A stretch of 15,146 nt of DNA from CAYSRM01 sp964543205 (GTDB lineage: Bacteria > Verrucomicrobiota > Kiritimatiellia > UBA8416 > CAYSRM01). The translations under genes and the position numbers were made by a program. Within the stretch, counting starts at the first letter, position 1, and the number at the start of each line of letters is the position of its first letter. Where the stretch lies: assembly GCA_964543205.1 (NCBI GenBank), contig CAZIXB010000027.1, forward strand, positions 1 to 15,146. Reading direction: 5' to 3'. Below the pieces are notes generated by a model. It was not told the DNA's origin and ran no database searches. It saw only the letters and a program-made list of their open reading frames with translations. Shown here piece after piece: positions 1 to 7,626 of the stretch.

Positions 1-29
1 TTCAAAACGCAGCCGCGGAAGGCGAGACC

Positions 30-755
30 GTGACACAGGTGGAACAAAAGGGCGGAGGCGCCACATTCTGGCAGCTTGTCAAGCAGGGCGGTTTGATAAT
101 GTTCCCGCTGGGTTTGCTTTCCGTAGGAGCTATCGGTTTGGTCATTTACGGGTTCATGCTTTCTCAAACAGGCAAAATGCTGCGCCCGGAGCTTGTTCCG
201 TCGCTCCAGGAAGAACTGGGAAAAATCAACCTTGAAGGCGCGCGCCAGATCTGCACTTCAAATCCGAGCCTGCTTACCAACACTCTCAATGCAGGATTGG
301 ACAGGATAAAAGAGGACGTTCTGGACATAAACAGCATGGAAAAGGCAATGGAAGAGGCCAGTGTGCAGGAAACAACTGACGGCCTTAAACCCATAAACTA
401 CCTTTCTATTATTGCGCAGGTAGCCCCTATGCTCGGGCTCCTTGGAACCGTAAGCGGTATGATTAAAGCCTTTCAGAAGATCGGCGAAGGCGGCATGGGC
501 GATCCGGAATTGCTGGCCGGAAACATCGGCGAAGCTATGGTGACCACCGCAACCGGCCTGATTGTTGGTATTCCCACAATGTTCTTCTATTTCTACCTGA
601 AAACTAAATATAACTCGAATGTTTCCCAGTTATCCCGTATACTGGGCAATCTTTCACACCATCTTGTAACCGCCGTTAGAAGAGGCGATAACCAAACCCC
701 GTCCGAAGAACCCGCGGCGAACACCACAGAAGCAACTGCGGAAAGCACGGCATAA
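30..755 (+). CDS. exbB: MotA/TolQ/ExbB-family proton channel protein
   Basis: Inner-membrane channel subunit of the ExbB/TolQ/MotA family, which with ExbD uses the proton motive force to drive a periplasmic partner. Three membrane segments are visible at about residues 21-43, 125-147 and 169-191. The second and third carry the family core: PMLGLLGTVSGMIKAF (133-148) and a GNIGEAMVTTATGL stretch (164-177). A cytoplasmic helical loop separates TM1 and TM2, and the C-terminus is polar. The GTG at 30 follows a GGAAGG-like site, but the frame stays open to the window edge and reads QNAAAEGET just before it. That could be the tail of a signal peptide, so the true start may lie upstream and the gene may be 5'-partial here. 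It is followed after 36 bases by two exbD genes. ExbB versus TolQ cannot be separated from sequence alone; the substrate is unknown. Confidence 0.9.
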   Translation: MTQVEQKGGGATFWQLVKQGGLIMFPLGLLSVGAIGLVIYGFMLSQTGKMLRPELVPSLQEELGKINLEGARQICTSNPSLLTNTLNAGLDRIKEDVLDINSMEKAMEEASVQETTDGLKPINYLSIIAQVAPMLGLLGTVSGMIKAFQKIGEGGMGDPELLAGNIGEAMVTTATGLIVGIPTMFFYFYLKTKYNSNVSQLSRILGNLSHHLVTAVRRGDNQTPSEEPAANTTEATAESTA

Positions 756-791
756 GTGACATAAAAAGACAGAAGAATGGAACACTGACAA

Positions 792-1226
792 GTGAAAATT
801 GAAATTCCAGAAGAAGACGCGAAATTTTCCATGGCGCCAATGATCGACATGGTGTTTCTTCTGTTGGTTTTCTTCATGATCGCCTCGAAATTGAGCCAAC
901 AGCAGAGGGTGGAGATGGAGATTCCAACCGCGTCGAAAGCTGTAGTGCCGGAAAAAAGGCATAATCGCTGGACGGTTAATATCCTGCAGGATGGAACTCT
1001 ATACAGCGGAGAGCAGCCAACAACCCTGAACAGCCTGGTTACAGATGTCAAAGACAGCCTGAAACAAAACCCCAACCTGCAGGTATATCTTCGCGCCGAC
1101 GCCCGGTGCGAGCACAGAGAAGTTAAAAAGGTCATGAATTCGATGGCGGAAATAGGCATAGACAACTTCATTTTCGGGGTCTATGTGCCTACTGAATCCA
1201 AAAAATCGGCGGGAGCTGCGCAATGA
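792..1226 (+). CDS. exbD: ExbD/TolR-family biopolymer transport protein (first copy)
   Basis: Single-pass ExbD/TolR-type subunit of 144 aa. A short cytoplasmic N-terminus leads into a membrane helix at about residues 15-33 that holds the family's key acidic residue, D19, in the stretch MIDMVFLLLVFFMIA. The rest (about 40-144) is a periplasmic domain with the alternating strand/helix pattern typical of ExbD (for example LQVYLRADARCEHREVKKVM). The start is GTG at 792; the only nearby ATG (777) runs into a stop after three codons. The Shine-Dalgarno is weak, which suggests translational coupling with the preceding channel gene. Its last four bases overlap the second exbD. Family is certain; partner specificity is not. 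Confidence 0.9.
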   Translation: MKIEIPEEDAKFSMAPMIDMVFLLLVFFMIASKLSQQQRVEMEIPTASKAVVPEKRHNRWTVNILQDGTLYSGEQPTTLNSLVTDVKDSLKQNPNLQVYLRADARCEHREVKKVMNSMAEIGIDNFIFGVYVPTESKKSAGAAQ

Positions 1227-1660
1227 AAGTGAACATACCAAAAATGGACGATCCGGATCTGGATGTTGCGCCCCTGATCGACATGGTGTTTCTGTTGCTT
1301 GTTTATTTCATGGTTACAGCAAGCCTGGTCAAGTCCGAAGGAGACCTGGGAATCAAATTGCCGGGCATGCTTCAACAGGCAACCACTGTGGATATGCCAG
1401 ACGAGCAGATAATTGAAATAACCGGAACGGGACGGATTTTTCTGAACAGCAGCGAATATGATTCGGCAGCTTCACAGGATCTGCCGGAACTGTCTTCCCT
1501 GCTTCTTAACTACAAGGCAGCATGCGAAGCTAATAAAAGCAAGGCAATGATAACCATTGCAGCTGACGATGATGTCACGCACCAGCGCGTTATTGATGTT
1601 ATGAACGCCTGCGCGTCGGCAGGCATTAAGAATGTAACTTTCTCTGCTTCAACGGGGTGA
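1223..1660 (+). CDS. exbD: ExbD/TolR-family biopolymer transport protein (second copy)
   Basis: A second ExbD/TolR-type protein, 145 aa, starting in an ATGA overlap with the stop of the first copy, so the two are almost surely co-translated. The membrane helix spans about residues 16-34 and carries the conserved Asp at D20 (PLIDMVFLLLVYFMV). The periplasmic part (about 38-145) differs strongly from the first copy, although the membrane segments are nearly identical. This fits two non-equivalent ExbD chains in one motor, as seen in other ExbB-ExbD-ExbD operons. The last stretch (HQRVIDVMNACASAGIKNVTF) is the usual C-terminal ExbD helix-strand. The next gene begins only 4 bases downstream. Confidence 0.9.
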   Translation: MKVNIPKMDDPDLDVAPLIDMVFLLLVYFMVTASLVKSEGDLGIKLPGMLQQATTVDMPDEQIIEITGTGRIFLNSSEYDSAASQDLPELSSLLLNYKAACEANKSKAMITIAADDDVTHQRVIDVMNACASAGIKNVTFSASTG

Positions 1661-1664
1661 GATT

Positions 1665-3047
1665 ATGAAAAAAGAGCTGAAAATACTTCTTAATGGAATG
1701 GGATATTACACCATTTCAGAACGCCGGAGAAAGACGCTTTCGGTCATCTTTGTAGCCAGCCTGGTCATACATGTTGTGGGACTGGCTGTGTTCGGCGGCA
1801 TGAAGATCATGAGCGGCATGCGCGAAGAAAAGACCGTCTTTGTTGCGCCCCCGCCTGTAAGAAAATATGAACCCAGGAAACTTGAGCATAAAGTCAAGGT
1901 CCAGAAGCGCCAGCGGAGTTCAAGCCGTCCGTCTATGGTTCCGCGCATGGTTGCCATGACCAAATCTCAATTGTCCCTGCCCGAAATAAAAATGAATCCC
2001 AAGATTATCAAGACAAGCTTCCAACCGAAATTCAAAGCTGTTTCAGGCAAAGGTCTAGGCGCCGGTCTCGGTACGGGATACGGGCTGGGGGGTTTCGGAG
2101 CCGGGGTGTCTTCCTTCAACTTTTTCGGGATCCGCGGCAGGGGAGACAAAATAGCGATTCTTGTTGATGTGTCCGTAAGCATGGTAGAAGAACAGCGAGG
2201 AGGCCCCGACGGTTTTGCCAGGGTAAAGAATCGGATTTACAAGGTAATCGACGCTTTAAGCGAACAGGCGATGTTCAATGTGGTTGCATTTGCTGATGCG
2301 GCGGAACAGTGGAAAGATGAAATGGTCATCAGCAATGACGAATATAAAGGAGATGCCAAGCTTTTTGTGCGACCCTTCAATGTGCCCGGAAACTGGGGCT
2401 TGACCCACGGCGACGTTCGATCAAGCAGGGTTCCCGGAAGCGTTCCCGCTCTTGGCGGAACAACGCGGCTTGACCTGGCGCTTACCGCAGCTTTTGAGAA
2501 CAGTGCAGACACAATACTGATAATCAGCGACGGTTTGCCACGCGTCAAAAAAGGCATGACATCCTCTGAGAGATCCGCAATACAGGCCCAGCGTCAGCGA
2601 TGGCAGGAAGAGCATTCCGACGACCTGCGCGCATGGCAGCAGGCGGAAGCTACAGCAACTTATACCAGTGAGAGAGTATGGGTGCCGCCCAAGCCGGCAA
2701 GACCGGCCAAGCCGGCGCCGAAGGGCCCTCCGAAGGAAGGGCAAGTCCTGAGGGGCACACCCGCACGGCCGGCGGTGCCTGGACACTGGAAAACAGTAAG
2801 AAGAAAACAAGGCGGCGCTGGTAGACCGCGCCCCAAACCGCCTCAATTCACCACACAGTATTGGAAACTTACCGACTTTATAAAGCACTTGAATGCGCTT
2901 TATGAACAATACTACAAGAAAAAAGGCAAACCGCAGCCTGTTATACACGCAATCGGATACCAGATTGACGATGAAGGCGGAAATTTTCTTAAGGAACTTG
3001 CCAGGCACTACAAGGGCAAATACCGGCGCGTGGCGAGGATAAAATAG
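1665..3047 (+). CDS. TonB-like membrane anchor fused to a periplasmic vWA domain
   Basis: A 460-aa protein that appears to replace a classical TonB in this ExbB-ExbD-ExbD operon. A basic N-terminus (1-24) is followed by one membrane helix (about 25-46). Next comes a TonB-like linker beginning with APPP (61-64) and rich in Lys/Arg/Pro, then a Gly-rich hinge (about 128-147). A vWA domain follows from about 160: its metal-ion-dependent adhesion site is visible as D168-x-S170-x-S172, a Thr at T266/T267 (GGTT) and D289 (IISDG). Between D289 and the last helix lies an unusual insertion (about 296-400), charged-helical then Pro-rich (PPKPARPAKPAPKGPP at 341-356). The remaining C-terminus (about 400-460) resembles the end of a vWA fold. 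Inferred role: a motor-driven periplasmic adaptor binding a partner through the vWA metal site. A separate function that merely uses the motor genes' promoter is possible. Confidence 0.8.
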   Translation: MKKELKILLNGMGYYTISERRRKTLSVIFVASLVIHVVGLAVFGGMKIMSGMREEKTVFVAPPPVRKYEPRKLEHKVKVQKRQRSSSRPSMVPRMVAMTKSQLSLPEIKMNPKIIKTSFQPKFKAVSGKGLGAGLGTGYGLGGFGAGVSSFNFFGIRGRGDKIAILVDVSVSMVEEQRGGPDGFARVKNRIYKVIDALSEQAMFNVVAFADAAEQWKDEMVISNDEYKGDAKLFVRPFNVPGNWGLTHGDVRSSRVPGSVPALGGTTRLDLALTAAFENSADTILIISDGLPRVKKGMTSSERSAIQAQRQRWQEEHSDDLRAWQQAEATATYTSERVWVPPKPARPAKPAPKGPPKEGQVLRGTPARPAVPGHWKTVRRKQGGAGRPRPKPPQFTTQYWKLTDFIKHLNALYEQYYKKKGKPQPVIHAIGYQIDDEGGNFLKELARHYKGKYRRVARIK

Positions 3048-3061
3048 AAGGGGGCATAACC

Positions 3062-3601
3062 ATGAAACACGGATTTCCAGCCGGAAAAGCAACACTTGCA
3101 TTCCTGATACTGTGTTCCAGCGCCTTGGCAGGCCTCCCGCTCTGTGAAGTTGAAGTTGTTCCGGACAAGAAATCCAAGGGAGACTGGCGCGACTATACAA
3201 TTCGTCTGCGGCCCTCTGCAGACCGGCGCTACGACAAGCTGGTTTTCGACTGCGTTCTTCATCAGGATATTGAATGGACAAATGCGGACGGAAAAAAATA
3301 TACGAAAATCCATGAACCTGCCGCTTTTACGTATCAGCGCAAAAATGTCAAATTTGTGCGGGATCTCGACGTCTTTATCAGCTTCAAGGCGCCTGAAAGC
3401 AGAGAGCGGATTGAGAAAATTTACGGAAACAAGATGTTTATGAAAGATGTGCCGGTCACAATTTCCCACATAAAAATATCAGCTTATAAAGGTAAAAAAC
3501 GATTATGGAAGATCAAGGCTCCGGCCGAAGGAAAGTACGATCCGATAAAGAAGAAAAAGATTGAAGATAAGAAAGCAAGAGAGTCAGAAAACACGAAATA
3601 A
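3062..3601 (+). CDS. exported hypothetical protein
   Basis: I do not recognise this 179-aa protein. It starts with a clear signal peptide: basic start, hydrophobic run at about residues 11-20, probable cleavage after SSALA (near residue 23). The mature part (24-~150) looks beta-rich with many charged residues. The last 30 or so residues are very rich in Lys and Glu and probably disordered. A strong GGGGG ribosome site lies 7 bases before the ATG. It starts 14 bases after the vWA gene, so it most likely belongs to the same operon and may be a periplasmic component of that complex. No enzymatic motif is visible. Confidence 0.75.
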   Translation: MKHGFPAGKATLAFLILCSSALAGLPLCEVEVVPDKKSKGDWRDYTIRLRPSADRRYDKLVFDCVLHQDIEWTNADGKKYTKIHEPAAFTYQRKNVKFVRDLDVFISFKAPESRERIEKIYGNKMFMKDVPVTISHIKISAYKGKKRLWKIKAPAEGKYDPIKKKKIEDKKARESENTK

Positions 3602-3710
3602 CGCGCCTTTTCGGATTTCTGAGAGTTGCCCGTAACCCCGTTGAAGCAGGTGAATTGTTTATCCTGCAGAGCCCTGCTCCATTCCAGTCATACCGCATGA
3701 AAGACATACA

Positions 3711-5387
3711 ATGAATAAAAAACATAATTTATCCCTATTGCTGACATTCCTGGCTGTGTTTGCAACTTCGGCAACAGCACAAGGCCAGGACGCTTCACGG
3801 GAGGTTAACGTATACCTGCCAGAACTCCAGGAAGTAAGGTCTTTTTATGCTGCCGAAAAATCAAAATTGGAAAAAGAAAGAACTGAAAAGCTGACCGTCC
3901 TTCTTAAGGAATTCGTGTCCAAAGCAGAAGAGATGTACAACGCCATGCGTAGAAGGGGAAATATTCGAGGTGTTGCCATCGCGGGAAAGGCCAAGCGGTT
4001 GTTTGAGGCGGCACTAGAGGAGTTTGAAGAAAAAGACTCTTTCAAAATAGAGGACCAGAATCGGGAAGCTATACAGAAAATGATCAAAGCTTGCCGCACC
4101 GAAAAACAATCAATTATCTCGTCCCATAAGGAAAAACTCAGCGATCTTGAAAGCCGGGCAATTGAAAAATTCAAAAGCGCGTTAGACAAACTCGACCTGT
4201 CTTTGCCTGAAAGCCGAATTGATAGTAAATTTGCCGAATTGCTCGCTTCCAGCGGACAAAAGGATCCGCAGCGAGGATCCGAACCGGCCGGAAACACAAA
4301 AGAGAAGCCCGGCGGAAATGTTATTGCAAAAACTGCTGACGCATCGTCGTGGTATTCGATTATTGATTATAAAATTGAAAGCTACGGTATGGATGTGATC
4401 CCGCTCCCCGTTTTCAAACCGAAAGGCTCCTTTGACGGAAGGCATTCAACGCCCCTGCTGAATAAACCCTCAACCTGGAAAATGGAAGTCGCTCACGAAC
4501 TGCCAAGGCGCTCGGATTACGATTTCCGGGTTGTCAGAAAAGGCAAGATTAAGCCATTTGACATTGTGGAATGGCCGCGCAAACGAAATGGCTGGAAACT
4601 CATCGTCAGAACCGCCCATCCCGATAAAGGGCCCTCATCAATCCAGGGAGCAACACTGCAGGCTGCTTTGCCGGGAGGTGAAATGAAAGTTATACTCTCG
4701 TCCGAGGCTGTTGCGGAAAAGGGCGCCGGTGATGACGAAACAGCCTCTTTGTCTACCGTGGAGATACCGGTGGTGACGAAACCTCAGGGAGCCGTTATCT
4801 ACATAGACGGCAGGCTCTGGCGCAAAGACGGCAAGATAGAAACAACGCCCTGTAAAGTTACCATGACAGAAGGCAAACATGCCGTAAGATTATCCCTGGA
4901 AGGATATCTTGATAAGACAGTGCGCAATTATGAAGCAAAAGAGGGAGCGCAAATTTACTGGCCGTTCCAGAAAGATCCCAACATAGTGATGCGTAAGTTC
5001 AGGGTTTCTGCCGGGGCCACGACATCCACCCGCATAAAAGTCAAAAAAGGCAGCCGAATTCGCGTGGAAGCGGAAGGAAAATGGCGATGCGGCAGCCGCG
5101 GCGAAATGGTCGGCCCGGATGGATACGAAAACAATCAGAAGTTTTACAAGTATTACCTCCCAGGCTCTGATGCCCGGAAAATCTTGCGAAACGCCAACTA
5201 CGGCGCACTACTCGCAAAAATCGGTAAAAACGGCAAGCCTGTTGCGACAGGAAAAAAGACTGAATTTACCGCTCGTTCTGAAGGCATTTTGTATTTTGAG
5301 CCCAACGAACCCAAAGAAGGCGGAGCCCGTACAGATAACAGCGGAACACTTACAGTGCGCGTTATGATTCATTTAAAACCTCAATAA
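3711..5387 (+). CDS. exported coiled-coil / PEGA / LecA-like domain protein
   Basis: A 558-aa exported protein. A signal peptide covers residues 1-23 (cleavage after SATA). Residues ~35-180 are highly charged and helical, probably coiled coil. After a linker there is a region of unknown fold (about 210-345), then a PEGA-type surface domain (about 350-405) with the hallmark sequence VVTKPQGAVIYIDGRL followed by a TTPCKVTMTEGKH strand. The C-terminal part (about 427-556) resembles the PA-I galactose lectin (LecA) fold: a GPDG turn, YGALLAKIGKNG (497-508), then ILYFEPNE (526-533) and a closing TDNSGTLTVRV (541-551). These parallel LecA's GALVMKIGNSG, YND and NNSG segments, the last two of which bind calcium and sugar in LecA. 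It lies 109 bases after the preceding exported protein on the same strand, so operon membership is plausible but not shown. Sugar binding is an inference. Confidence 0.75.
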   Translation: MNKKHNLSLLLTFLAVFATSATAQGQDASREVNVYLPELQEVRSFYAAEKSKLEKERTEKLTVLLKEFVSKAEEMYNAMRRRGNIRGVAIAGKAKRLFEAALEEFEEKDSFKIEDQNREAIQKMIKACRTEKQSIISSHKEKLSDLESRAIEKFKSALDKLDLSLPESRIDSKFAELLASSGQKDPQRGSEPAGNTKEKPGGNVIAKTADASSWYSIIDYKIESYGMDVIPLPVFKPKGSFDGRHSTPLLNKPSTWKMEVAHELPRRSDYDFRVVRKGKIKPFDIVEWPRKRNGWKLIVRTAHPDKGPSSIQGATLQAALPGGEMKVILSSEAVAEKGAGDDETASLSTVEIPVVTKPQGAVIYIDGRLWRKDGKIETTPCKVTMTEGKHAVRLSLEGYLDKTVRNYEAKEGAQIYWPFQKDPNIVMRKFRVSAGATTSTRIKVKKGSRIRVEAEGKWRCGSRGEMVGPDGYENNQKFYKYYLPGSDARKILRNANYGALLAKIGKNGKPVATGKKTEFTARSEGILYFEPNEPKEGGARTDNSGTLTVRVMIHLKPQ

Positions 5388-5542
5388 CGCCGCGCGCGCA
5401 ATTCCTTCCGATAAATCCCAATCATTGCTGAAAACGACTCTCGCGTATTCAAATCCATTATGGCATACTTTACGGCCTTTATTAAAACAATTCGCGGCCT
5501 TATAGAAAAGAGGCGAGGAAAAGAAAGGCGCTGTTCCATAAA

Positions 5543-6235
5543 ATGAATATCGGATTTGATGGGCTTGACGTACCGGAAGGAAAAATAAAATACGACGATC
5601 CTATAGTCAAAGCTCTCGCGGAAAAATTTCAACCGGGCAAAGTTTCGCCATACTACTTTAAATTTCTGCAGGGAGATTATGTCCAGGCCGACGCTATTGC
5701 TATAACCAGGGAAAATATCCTGAATCTGCTGGTGCTGGACATGGATTCGCTGAGTTCAAGACTTGAGCGCATCCCGGATGAATCTGAAAAAGATCTGCTT
5801 TCGCGATGCATTGAACATCTTGAAACAGAAACACCCCTCTGCGATATGCCCCTCTCAGAAGAGGAAAAGAAACATATGCGCGCTTTGAATGCCCTGAGCA
5901 TGAAACCAGCGGCAATATTCGATCAAGCGCCGACTGACACCAACAGCATTTGCAAGACGGTCCTGGAGAAATCAGGCCATATGTTCTTTTACACCGCCGG
6001 CAAACAGGAAGTTCACGCGTGGCTTGTCCATAAAGGAGCAACAGCGGTGGAATGCGCCGAAAAGATCCACAGCGATCTTGCCAGGGGCTTCATCAGGGCC
6101 GAACTTATTCCCTTCGAAAAACTTTTGAATACCCATAATATGCAGTCTGCCCGCAAAGAAGGACTTATTGAGGTAGTTGAACGCGATTATCAGGTGCCGG
6201 AAAACACCGTGCTGGAAATTCGCTTTAATGTCTAG
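5543..6235 (+). CDS. YchF-like protein lacking GTPase motifs, with intact DUF933/TGS domain
   Basis: The C-terminal ~85 residues match the TGS/DUF933 domain of the YchF/OLA1 translation-associated ATPase: FFYTAGKQEVHAWLVHKGATA (149-169), IHSDLARGFIRAEL (175-188) and the closing EIRFNV. The N-terminal part also keeps YchF-like stretches (DPIVKALAEKFQPGKVSP, 19-36) but has no P-loop, no DxxG switch and no NxxE specificity motif: the place expected for that last motif reads IFDQAPTD (125-132). At 230 aa it is far shorter than YchF (about 360). It is therefore a YchF relative with a shrunken, non-nucleotide-binding N-domain, not a truncated pseudogene, since the frame is clean. It starts 155 bases after the preceding gene and leads a three-gene operon. 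Function unknown; binding to ribosomes or RNA through the TGS domain is an inference. Confidence 0.8.
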   Translation: MNIGFDGLDVPEGKIKYDDPIVKALAEKFQPGKVSPYYFKFLQGDYVQADAIAITRENILNLLVLDMDSLSSRLERIPDESEKDLLSRCIEHLETETPLCDMPLSEEEKKHMRALNALSMKPAAIFDQAPTDTNSICKTVLEKSGHMFFYTAGKQEVHAWLVHKGATAVECAEKIHSDLARGFIRAELIPFEKLLNTHNMQSARKEGLIEVVERDYQVPENTVLEIRFNV

Positions 6236-6247
6236 AAGGAATAACCC

Positions 6248-6634
6248 ATGAATGATTTCTGTACTGCCATTAACTGTATGGACGGCCGCGTCCAGCTTCC
6301 CGTTCTTGAATATCTTAAGAAATACTTTAACGCCCCTTATGTGGATTCCATAACCGAGCCGGCCCCTAACCACATTTTAAGCGAAAGAAAAAACAGCCGC
6401 GCAGCAGAATCTATTTTCCAGAGAATAAAAATCTCCTTAGAAAAACACGGATCAACCGGTATAGCCGTAACAGGCCATCATGACTGCGCAGGATTTCCCG
6501 GCTCTAAAGAAGTACAGAACAGGCTTACCCTCAATGCAGTGGCTGTTATCCGGGGACAATTTCCCGGCGTAACGGTTATGGGCCTGTGGGTTGACGCGAA
6601 TTGGAAGGTATGGCGGCTTGAAGAGTCTCCATGA
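6248..6634 (+). CDS. small beta-carbonic-anhydrase-like protein
   Basis: A 128-aa protein with the zinc-site pattern of beta-class carbonic anhydrases: C10-x-D12-x-R14 (CMDGR) near the start and H77-x-x-C80 (HHDC) in the middle, each after a hydrophobic strand. It is much shorter than typical beta enzymes (about 200 aa) and lacks their N-terminal helices. It fits the compact carbonic-anhydrase-like families annotated as putative. A good ribosome site (AAGGA) lies 7 bases before the ATG and 12 bases after the preceding stop, so co-transcription with the YchF-like gene is likely. Its stop overlaps the start of the transporter gene by 4 bases. CO2/bicarbonate chemistry is plausible but another zinc-dependent role cannot be excluded. 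Confidence 0.7.
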   Translation: MNDFCTAINCMDGRVQLPVLEYLKKYFNAPYVDSITEPAPNHILSERKNSRAAESIFQRIKISLEKHGSTGIAVTGHHDCAGFPGSKEVQNRLTLNAVAVIRGQFPGVTVMGLWVDANWKVWRLEESP

Positions 6635-7584
6635 ATGTATTTTTAACAGCATTTGAAAGTATGGCGGTTCTTTTTGTCGTAGGGTTTATCGGCATATGGG
6701 CCCTGATAAGAAAAATACTTCCTGAGAACAGTACAAGAGTCCTTTCGATCCTTGCCATAGAAATTGCGCTGCCATGCCATATTTTCTACACGATAATAAC
6801 CAAATTCAACCCTGTCGGAAACCCGGGGTGGTGGAAATTGCCCTTGATGTGGGCCGCTTTCACCGCCGGCGCAGGTCTGCTTACTTTCTGCAGCGTCCCG
6901 GCATTTTCAAAGGCCAACCGCCGCGAATGCGCAATGGCGCTTTTCTATCAGAATGCTGTGTTCGTTCCCTTAATCCTTATTTCACAGCTTTTCGGAGCCG
7001 AGTCGCCTCACATTGTGAACCTGTTCCTTTTCACCATGTTCTTCCCTGCATTCTTTTTCACCACGCATCGTCTTTTCCTCCCCGCTGCGCGTTCCCGGCG
7101 CTTCAGACTCAGCCGCATCATTCCGCCCGCTCTGATTGCAACCGCCCTCGGCCTGGGCATAAGGCTTGCTGCGCCGGTAGCGGTTCTGCCTTCATTCCTC
7201 CTGGCCGGCATACAGATGATCGGCCTGATGTCCACCCCCGCATTGCTGTTGCTGCTGGGCGGGAGCATTTACCTGGACTTTCGAGAGCGGGGTCCGTTCG
7301 CGTGGCGGGACGTCCTGGTTTTCGTGGGAATCAAAAATATAATCTTTCCGCTGGCAGCTCTTGGAATCCTGTTCTTTCTGAAACTGCCCGCTGAACTCAG
7401 CTTCCTTCTAATCATTCAAAGCGCAGCTCCCCCAATTACCGCGCTGCCTGTTGTCGCAGAAAAAGCAGGCGCCGACAAAAAAATACTTAACCAGATAATG
7501 CTGGGCAGCTTCATTGCCACGCCATTGACCCTCCCGACAGCTCTCTATCTTCACTCGCTTTTCGCAGCCGGTTCTGCAACATGA
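6631..7584 (+). CDS. AEC-family (auxin efflux carrier-like) transporter
   Basis: A 317-aa polytopic membrane protein of the AEC family, secondary transporters that in bacteria usually move carboxylates such as malate. The layout is typical: an N-terminal bundle (about 1-150) with the family-like turn EIALPCHIFYTI (49-60), a polar Arg-rich middle (about 150-162), and a C-terminal bundle with SAAPPITALPVVAEKAG (268-284) and the closing helix ITP-like segment GSFIATPLTLPTALYL (295-310). About nine or ten hydrophobic segments can be picked out. The ATG overlaps the stop of the carbonic-anhydrase-like gene, so the two are translationally coupled. That suggests a substrate linked to bicarbonate or carboxylate metabolism. 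It converges with the sensor kinase gene 42 bases further on; no clear terminator is visible there. Confidence 0.85.
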   Translation: MNVFLTAFESMAVLFVVGFIGIWALIRKILPENSTRVLSILAIEIALPCHIFYTIITKFNPVGNPGWWKLPLMWAAFTAGAGLLTFCSVPAFSKANRRECAMALFYQNAVFVPLILISQLFGAESPHIVNLFLFTMFFPAFFFTTHRLFLPAARSRRFRLSRIIPPALIATALGLGIRLAAPVAVLPSFLLAGIQMIGLMSTPALLLLLGGSIYLDFRERGPFAWRDVLVFVGIKNIIFPLAALGILFFLKLPAELSFLLIIQSAAPPITALPVVAEKAGADKKILNQIMLGSFIATPLTLPTALYLHSLFAAGSAT

Positions 7585-7626
7585 TTGAGATTGATCATAG
7601 AATTGCTGTTGCCAGCGTGGATAGCG

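Noticed and set aside
2421..3281. 286-codon minus-strand frame opposite the vWA gene
   Set aside because: It is antisense to clearly coding sequence of two genes, is Cys/Arg/Ser-rich in the manner of shadow frames, and shows no domain.
3602..3710. Possible further copy of the dispersed repeat (ttctgagagttgcccgtaa)
   Set aside because: Only loosely similar to ttctgtgagatatgcgggttaa and needs gaps in the core; not above chance by eye.
5388..5542. Promoter or terminator between the lectin-like and YchF-like genes
   Set aside because: AT-rich patches exist (for example around 5475-5510) but no pair of -35/-10 elements with proper spacing or hairpin with T run was convincing.
7585..7626. Possible bidirectional terminator between the converging AEC and kinase genes
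   Set aside because: Only a 5-bp atgat/atcat stem without flanking T runs could be found.
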